Source: CAXBNB01 sp040222275
GTDB taxonomy: Bacteria; Bacteroidota; Bacteroidia; Cytophagales; Cyclobacteriaceae
Assembly (NCBI GenBank): GCA_040222275.1
Contig: JAVKDJ010000099.1
Coordinates: forward strand, 1-64,000
Length of the DNA stretch: 64,000 bases
Reading direction: 5' to 3'
Part shown: piece by piece, positions 59,883-64,000 of the stretch
Numbering within the stretch: the stretch's first letter is position 1
Layout of the letters: the number at the start of each line of letters is the position of its first letter
The notes under the pieces: generated by a model
What the model was told of the DNA's origin: nothing
Seen by the model: the letters and a program-made list of their open reading frames with translations, nothing else
Database searches by the model: none
Program-made: the position numbers and the translations under genes

Positions 59883-59930
59883 AAATTGAACATTACCCCG
59901 ACCAGTCGGGACTGGTGTTCAATTTTATTT
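59883..59930 (+). terminator. Attenuator-like hairpin between rpsB and tsf
   Basis: AAATTGAAC (59883-59891) pairs with GTTCAATTT (59917-59925). Inside, ACCAGTC (59901-59907) can pair with GACTGGT (59910-59916), or CCCGA (59897-59901) with TCGGG (59906-59910), and these two are mutually exclusive. A TTTTATTTT run follows. It is probably a partial terminator that lowers tsf relative to rpsB. Confidence 0.55.
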
Positions 59931-59964
59931 TAAAAGCATTAGTAAAAAAACAAATAACAAGAAA

Positions 59965-60795
59965 ATGGCAATTACTGCAAAAGAAGTAAACCAGCTAAGA
60001 CAAATGACAGGAGCTGGCATGATGGACTGTAAAAAAGCATTGGTAGAGGCTGACGGTGATTATGACAAGGCAATCGAACTCCTTAGGAAGAAAGGCCAGA
60101 AAGTAAGTGCTTCCAGGTCTGACAGGGAAACTACCGAAGGTATTGTGTTGGTGAAAACCAATGACGACCAGACCGAAGGTACTTTGATCGCATTTACTTG
60201 TGAAACTGATTTCGTGGCAAAAAACACTGATTTCGTAGCTCTGGGCAATGAAATACTGGAAGCTGCCTATACCAGCAACGCTGCTGATATCGAGGCTATC
60301 AAAGCTTTGCCAGCAGGAGATATCACCCTGGGTGAGAAAATAGTAGAGAACATCGGAAAAATCGGTGAAAAACTCGAAATCACTGCTTACGAAAAATTGA
60401 AAGCAGAAAAAGTAGTGCCTTACATACACGCCGGAAGCAAGCTGGGTGTATTGGTTGGCCTATCCAACACCAATGGAACCGACGTGACTGATGCCGGTAA
60501 AGACGTAGCGATGCAAATCGCTGCTATGAATCCATTGGCACTGGACAAAGACGGTGTAGATGCCACTTTAGTGGAAAAAGAAATCGAAATAGGAAAAGAA
60601 CAAGCCAGGGCCGAAGGAAAGCCAGAGCAAATGCTGGAAAAAATCGCCATGGGCAAGTTGAACAAATTCTACAAAGAGAATACTTTGTTGAGCCAGGCCT
60701 TTGTTAAAGACAGCTCTGTGAACATTTCGCAGTACCTGGATGGAGTAAACAAAGGATTGACCGTTGATGCCTTCAAAAGGGTAGCAATCGGATAA
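59965..60795 (+). CDS. tsf: Elongation factor Ts
   Basis: The 276-residue protein starts with a UBA-like N-terminus (EVNQLRQMTGAGMMDCKKAL), then has SDRETTEGIV, FVAKNTDF (the Thr-Asp-Phe-Val motif that enters EF-Tu), and a repeated dimerisation core. It exchanges GDP on EF-Tu. Last gene of the ribosomal cluster; transcription likely ends in the repeat at 60823. Confidence 0.97.
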   Translation: MAITAKEVNQLRQMTGAGMMDCKKALVEADGDYDKAIELLRKKGQKVSASRSDRETTEGIVLVKTNDDQTEGTLIAFTCETDFVAKNTDFVALGNEILEAAYTSNAADIEAIKALPAGDITLGEKIVENIGKIGEKLEITAYEKLKAEKVVPYIHAGSKLGVLVGLSNTNGTDVTDAGKDVAMQIAAMNPLALDKDGVDATLVEKEIEIGKEQARAEGKPEQMLEKIAMGKLNKFYKENTLLSQAFVKDSSVNISQYLDGVNKGLTVDAFKRVAIG

Positions 60796-60822
60796 CCCGA
60801 ACAGGTTCACGAAACTCAAAGG

Positions 60823-60979
60823 AGGCTGTCTCAAAAGTTCAATAAACCGTCATCACGAGCGTAGCGAAGTGATCTCAATCTCGATTACACCTTGTATGAT
60901 AAGATTGCCATGTCTGTCCGACAGGCAGGCTTCACTCCGTTCGCAATGACGGAATGCTTTTGAAACAGCCTTTTTTTTT
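60823..60979 (+). repeat. Long inverted-repeat element acting as tsf terminator
   Basis: AGGCTGTCTCAAAAG (60823-60837) pairs with CTTTTGAAACAGCCT (60957-60971) with one mismatch, followed by a T run. Nested arms CCGTCAT (60847-60853) and ATGACGG (60946-60952) extend the fold, with a further TGTCCGACAGGCAGG hairpin inside. The outline (GGCTGTCTCAAAAG ends, CGTCATnnCGAGC inner) is that of a dispersed intergenic repeat found in Bacteroidota genomes. Confidence 0.65.
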
Positions 60980-60996
60980 GACATGCTGTGAAATGA

Positions 60997-61686
60997 TCAA
61001 ATCAATCCACGTTTTAGGGCCAAACCCTTCATCGTAGAAATAATCTCATCATCGGTCATCAGCATCCTGTTGAATAGGATATCGAACAGGCCATTTCCGA
61101 ATTTTCCATAATTCAAAAGTTTGTTCCACTGGTCGCGTTTAGGATCCATCTCTGCAATACGCTGCTTTGCCTCTTCTTCAGATACCAACCTTTTCTTACA
61201 GACACTCCTAATCCGCCATTCCAAAGGCGCTATCAGTTTAATTCTCAAGGATTGGGCTATATTTTTCACCATACCGGCAGCTCCCCTGCCTATAATGATC
61301 ACATGTCCCTTTTTCGCCAGGTCGGTAACTACATCTGCCACAGTCTGGTGGATGCGTTTGTCTGTGAGTTCATAATGTGGGGAAAGTGAGGTTAGAAGTT
61401 CTTCCACAGCATTCACCTCCAAAGTCTCCACACTTTTTTCGATTCTTTTAGGAGTCACTTTCAAATCCTGGGCCGAAAGCGTCAACACCTCTTTGTTGAT
61501 AATACTCCAGGGTTGCTTTTTCGAATTGTTGTTTTCACCTCCGGATATAGCCTCGATAAATTTTTTGGCCAGTGCTGTGCCTCCACATCCATACTCCCTT
61601 GAAATGGTAATTACAGGGCCCGGGACCTTGCTGGAAGACCTCAGTTGATCCCTTTCATTCATGTACTTTTTTAGGTCAATTTTCAT
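60997..61686 (-). CDS. Cytidylate-kinase-like protein
   Basis: A longer frame runs to 61824, but the ATG at 61686 is preceded by a GGGGG Shine-Dalgarno-like run and starts MKIDLKKYMNERDQLRSSSK, so I chose it (229 residues). Features: VITISREYGCGGTALAKK (P-loop near residues 25-42), GHVIIIGRGAAGMVK (near 125), and a lid-like basic region WRIRSVCKKRLVSEEEAKQR. This is the Cytidylate_kin2 family, which resembles nucleoside-monophosphate kinases; the true substrate is uncertain. Confidence 0.8.
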   Translation of the reverse strand: MKIDLKKYMNERDQLRSSSKVPGPVITISREYGCGGTALAKKFIEAISGGENNNSKKQPWSIINKEVLTLSAQDLKVTPKRIEKSVETLEVNAVEELLTSLSPHYELTDKRIHQTVADVVTDLAKKGHVIIIGRGAAGMVKNIAQSLRIKLIAPLEWRIRSVCKKRLVSEEEAKQRIAEMDPKRDQWNKLLNYGKFGNGLFDILFNRMLMTDDEIISTMKGLALKRGLI

Positions 61687-61895
61687 GTTTACCCCCTTTT
61701 TTATATGCGTTTGGTTCAATGTGTTTCCAATGATAGCAAAACCAGGTTCGGTTATAAAAAAAGAGTTGGTGCAAACAAGCCGGCATGTGTTACCGGCTGT
61801 CCAAGCATTCATTTCAACAACCAAACTCAGGCTACATAGATGTTAAACGGTATTTTGAAATCTATGTGACACTTGGTTGTGTAAGCTTCCCCTAA
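61687..61895. other. Leader region of the kinase-like gene and IS boundary
   Basis: It contains the upstream part of the kinase-like frame, a short AGCCGG/CCGGCT hairpin (61780-61799) and, on the left flank of the transposase remnant, TAATTAGGGGAAGC on the minus strand, which resembles an IS3-family terminal repeat. Confidence 0.4.
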
Positions 61896-62060
61896 TTAGG
61901 ACAGCAGTAAGTTAGAATTTATTTCTGGTTTAGGGGTTTCCTTTCCCAAGGGGTACAGGAATTTTCCAAATAATTTTGGTTGCAGCCCATTTAGGCAGTC
62001 ATGTGGCCGGTGGTGGTTATAGTCATCTATCCATACGTCTACCTGTTCCCTTGGATAAAT
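61896..62060 (-). pseudogene. IS3-family transposase C-terminal remnant
   Basis: The minus-strand frame reads EQVDVWIDDYNHHRPHDCLN and then GLQPKLFGKFLY, ending at TAA (61898-61896). The WI-x-x-YN-x-x-RPH motif followed by the L-x-G-x-x-P block is the C-terminal end of the IS3-type DDE transposase. An in-frame TAG (62063-62061) cuts it 53 codons before the end, and the DDE catalytic residues are missing. It is a decayed insertion. Confidence 0.8.
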
Positions 62061-62094
62061 CTACATATAAGGTTCTGATACCTCAATTTCATTT

Positions 62095-64000
62095 TTACTT
62101 TCCGACTGATGTATTGGTAGATTCAGATGGGACCGACTGTTTTTCGTTCTTAGATTTTGCACCTTTAAGCCGTGCATTAAGTTTATCAACCGTTTTTTGC
62201 AAAGTCAAAACTTGTTCTTTCAGCACGTCATCCGAGTCGTCTGTTTTTAGTACAATTTTATAACAAACCAGAGCTCCTTTGAAATACTTAAACCTAGCTA
62301 AATATACTTCTTTGTACATATCAAAGTCTCCCTTGTTTTTCAATATTTCATTTGCTTCCCTTGTTTTTTTGTTTGCTTCGTTTAGATAAATCTCTCCTAA
62401 TTCATAATTTAGATCATAATTCTCAGGATCAACATCAAGTGCTTTTTCATAATAGCTAATAGCTTCTTCAATGTATCCGTTTTCCTCTGCTAAAGAACTA
62501 AAATTAAGCAAGGCATTGTGATAATCCGGCTTTATAGCAAGAGCCTTTCTGTAAGCATTATTTGCTTCTTCTATATTTCCAGTCTCAGCTCTTAGAACAC
62601 CAATATTATAATACAATTCAGGTTCATTGGGTTTTAGAATAATCCCTTCTTTTAATAATTCTAAAAATTTATTCGTGTTGCCTTTTTTAAAATATATATT
62701 AGCTTCATCCGCCAATAAATCATAGTTGTCAGGATATTTCATCCTGGCTTCAATTATCAAAGAGAGCGCATTATCATAGTCTTCTTTTTCTATTAATTCC
62801 ACAATTTCAATGCGGGTAGCCTTTATATATTGATTTTTATTTAAAAAATCTTCAAAAATATTGCTGGCCTTTTTTCCAGTTAACTTCTCATCCCTTTTAA
62901 CCCATTGTTTGACGAGCCTGTTTGCCTCTGTATCTTTATGATTGGTCACATAGTTCCAGTCCCTGTCATTTAAAAATTTATACAATGGTGTAGATTTTTG
63001 TTTTTTTACCAATTGACTTACATCATAATAATAAATAGGCTCTGTACCGTCTCCTAAGAGTAGTTTTAATTTTGTGTCGTCATAAACATATTTCAAACGA
63101 GTATTATTTTGATACCATATTTCTTTTTTGCCCAGCTTTTGAAGGGTCCTTATCAGCATCGCATATTTGTTGTTTTCGTTTTGTTTTAAAAATTCTGCAA
63201 CAGTTTTTGTATCGTAGTGCGGGTCGCTATAATTATTTATCAAATAAAGAATGGCCTCCCAAAGTGGACTGAGTATTGCACCTGATTTGTTTGCCTCCAA
63301 AACCCTTCTAGTCCGCTCTTGCCTTTCTATATCTATAAATTTGGCCCAGTCATAAAAAAACGTTCTATTTTCATTATAATCTTCAAAATAATTGTAGAAG
63401 CCATGTTTAGTTGCCAGGTTTCCAGTAAACTCGATGATTTCTTTTGCCTGTAAATCCTCAAATTCCTTAATAAATTCTCCGTTGCGTAACCCTTTTTGAT
63501 TTTTCAAAAGCTGGTTTGTATTATGCTCTAATATTAGCTTAACCCTTTTCTTTTGGTTTGTGGCAATTTCATATTTTAAATTCTTATATTTTGAGTCTCC
63601 TTCTTTCTCTATCAGCCAGTTTAAATCATCAATTGCATAATTTTCATATTTTCTAAGTTCTTGCTCCTTGATTAAAAAGGCTTCATAATTACTGTTGGCA
63701 TATAAGACCGCACACTCTTTGTCCAGAGGTATCATTTCACTCAGATATTCACTAACGTATCTGTTTTTTGCAGCTACATTTCTAATTCTTGCCTGCTGGA
63801 TATCGTTGACGATACTTACCCCAACATCTACCAATTGACCTGTAGCAGCTTGCATGCCTTGTTGATATGCCTGTTGCCTCTCCAGCGCATTTTTATAATG
63901 TAAATCTGCGGCACTCATACTACTTCCTGTAGTGGAATTTGATGGAGAATATTCATTGTAACCATCAGAATCTGCTATTGAACTTGAGTTATTAGTATTT
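62095..64000 (-). CDS. TPR-repeat protein, 5' end beyond the window
   Basis: A Met at 63918 gives 607 residues, but the same frame stays open to the window edge (64000) without any stop or ATG, reading NNSSSIADSDGYNEYSPSNS and onward. The gene therefore probably starts outside the window. The N-terminal part has helical charged stretches with aromatic pairs (for example AILYLINNYSDPHYDTKTVA). From about Met-relative residue 355 come tetratricopeptide repeats: KATRIEIVELIEKEDYDNAL, YNIGVLRAETGNIEEANNAY, and YHNALLNFSSLAEENGYIEE. A coiled-coil tail follows. TPR proteins assemble complexes; the partner is unknown. The IS3 remnant lies 35 nt downstream. Confidence 0.75.
   Translation of the reverse strand, partial: NTNNSSSIADSDGYNEYSPSNSTTGSSMSAADLHYKNALERQQAYQQGMQAATGQLVDVGVSIVNDIQQARIRNVAAKNRYVSEYLSEMIPLDKECAVLYANSNYEAFLIKEQELRKYENYAIDDLNWLIEKEGDSKYKNLKYEIATNQKKRVKLILEHNTNQLLKNQKGLRNGEFIKEFEDLQAKEIIEFTGNLATKHGFYNYFEDYNENRTFFYDWAKFIDIERQERTRRVLEANKSGAILSPLWEAILYLINNYSDPHYDTKTVAEFLKQNENNKYAMLIRTLQKLGKKEIWYQNNTRLKYVYDDTKLKLLLGDGTEPIYYYDVSQLVKKQKSTPLYKFLNDRDWNYVTNHKDTEANRLVKQWVKRDEKLTGKKASNIFEDFLNKNQYIKATRIEIVELIEKEDYDNALSLIIEARMKYPDNYDLLADEANIYFKKGNTNKFLELLKEGIILKPNEPELYYNIGVLRAETGNIEEANNAYRKALAIKPDYHNALLNFSSLAEENGYIEEAISYYEKALDVDPENYDLNYELGEIYLNEANKKTREANEILKNKGDFDMYKEVYLARFKYFKGALVCYKIVLKTDDSDDVLKEQVLTLQKTVDKLNARLKGAKSKNEKQSVPSESTNTSVGK

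Noticed and set aside
1..64000. tRNA, rRNA, CRISPR array or complete prophage
   Set aside because: No cloverleaf, rRNA-like segment, regular spaced repeat or phage structural gene was seen on either strand.

Overview
The window looks like chromosomal DNA of a Bacteroidota bacterium, most likely a marine or algae-associated member of the Cytophagales. The evidence is the Bacteroidota-type promoter (TTG, about 20 nt, TAnnTTTG) upstream of several genes, families typical of the phylum (TupA-like ATP-grasp, bacterial GH3, Bacteroidota-type L13 N-terminus, PorV-like and HhH outer-membrane proteins, RES/Xre pair) and algal-polysaccharide enzymes. The phylum is secure; the order and lifestyle are inference.

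Layout. 1-0.4 kb: the first 21 codons of an XRE regulator running off the left edge, its promoter inside a 16-bp inverted repeat, and a REP-like palindrome. 0.4-1.5 kb: an AlaDH/PNT-fold dehydrogenase. 1.8-11.5 kb (minus strand): a polysaccharide-degradation block with two S1 sulfatases, a GH29 alpha-L-fucosidase and two paralogous right-handed beta-helix enzymes resembling GH141. Together they fit stripping of a sulfated fucose-containing glycan. No SusC/SusD pair or regulator is in view, so this is only part of a PUL. 11.5-15.3 kb: an AT-rich accessory island with a RelE/ParE toxin-antitoxin pair, an XRE-ImmA/DUF4411-PIN pair, an integrase fragment, and a diverged repeat lying just downstream of each toxin gene.

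15.3-30.6 kb: two conserved Bacteroidota proteins, a four-gene glycosyltransferase operon, a MORN-repeat lipoprotein, thioredoxin, a DUF1684 protein, an AddB-like nuclease, a TupA-like protein, an outer-membrane pair (PorV-like plus HhH-barrel) and a hemerythrin. 30.7-53.1 kb: housekeeping genes topA, tex, murI, dxr, rseP, valS and recA, together with a SixA-type phosphatase, a TlpA-like thioredoxin, two unknown secreted proteins, a RES/Xre toxin-antitoxin pair, a CBS-domain cysteine synthase/cystathionine beta-synthase, a class V aminotransferase, a GH3 enzyme and an MFS permease. 53.4-60.8 kb: a predicted aminopeptidase, a DUF3108 protein, a PhoB/PhoR-like two-component system, an RluA-type pseudouridine synthase, and the rplM-rpsI-rpsB-tsf ribosomal cluster. 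60.8-64 kb: a repeat acting as tsf terminator, a cytidylate-kinase-like protein, an IS3-family transposase remnant, and a TPR protein whose 5' end lies beyond the window.

The most unusual material is the 11.5-15.3 kb island with its repeat-linked toxin-antitoxin units, and several promoter-overlapping palindromes (left-edge XRE gene, RES/Xre operon, recA). I found no clearly new multi-gene system. No tRNA, rRNA or CRISPR array was seen.
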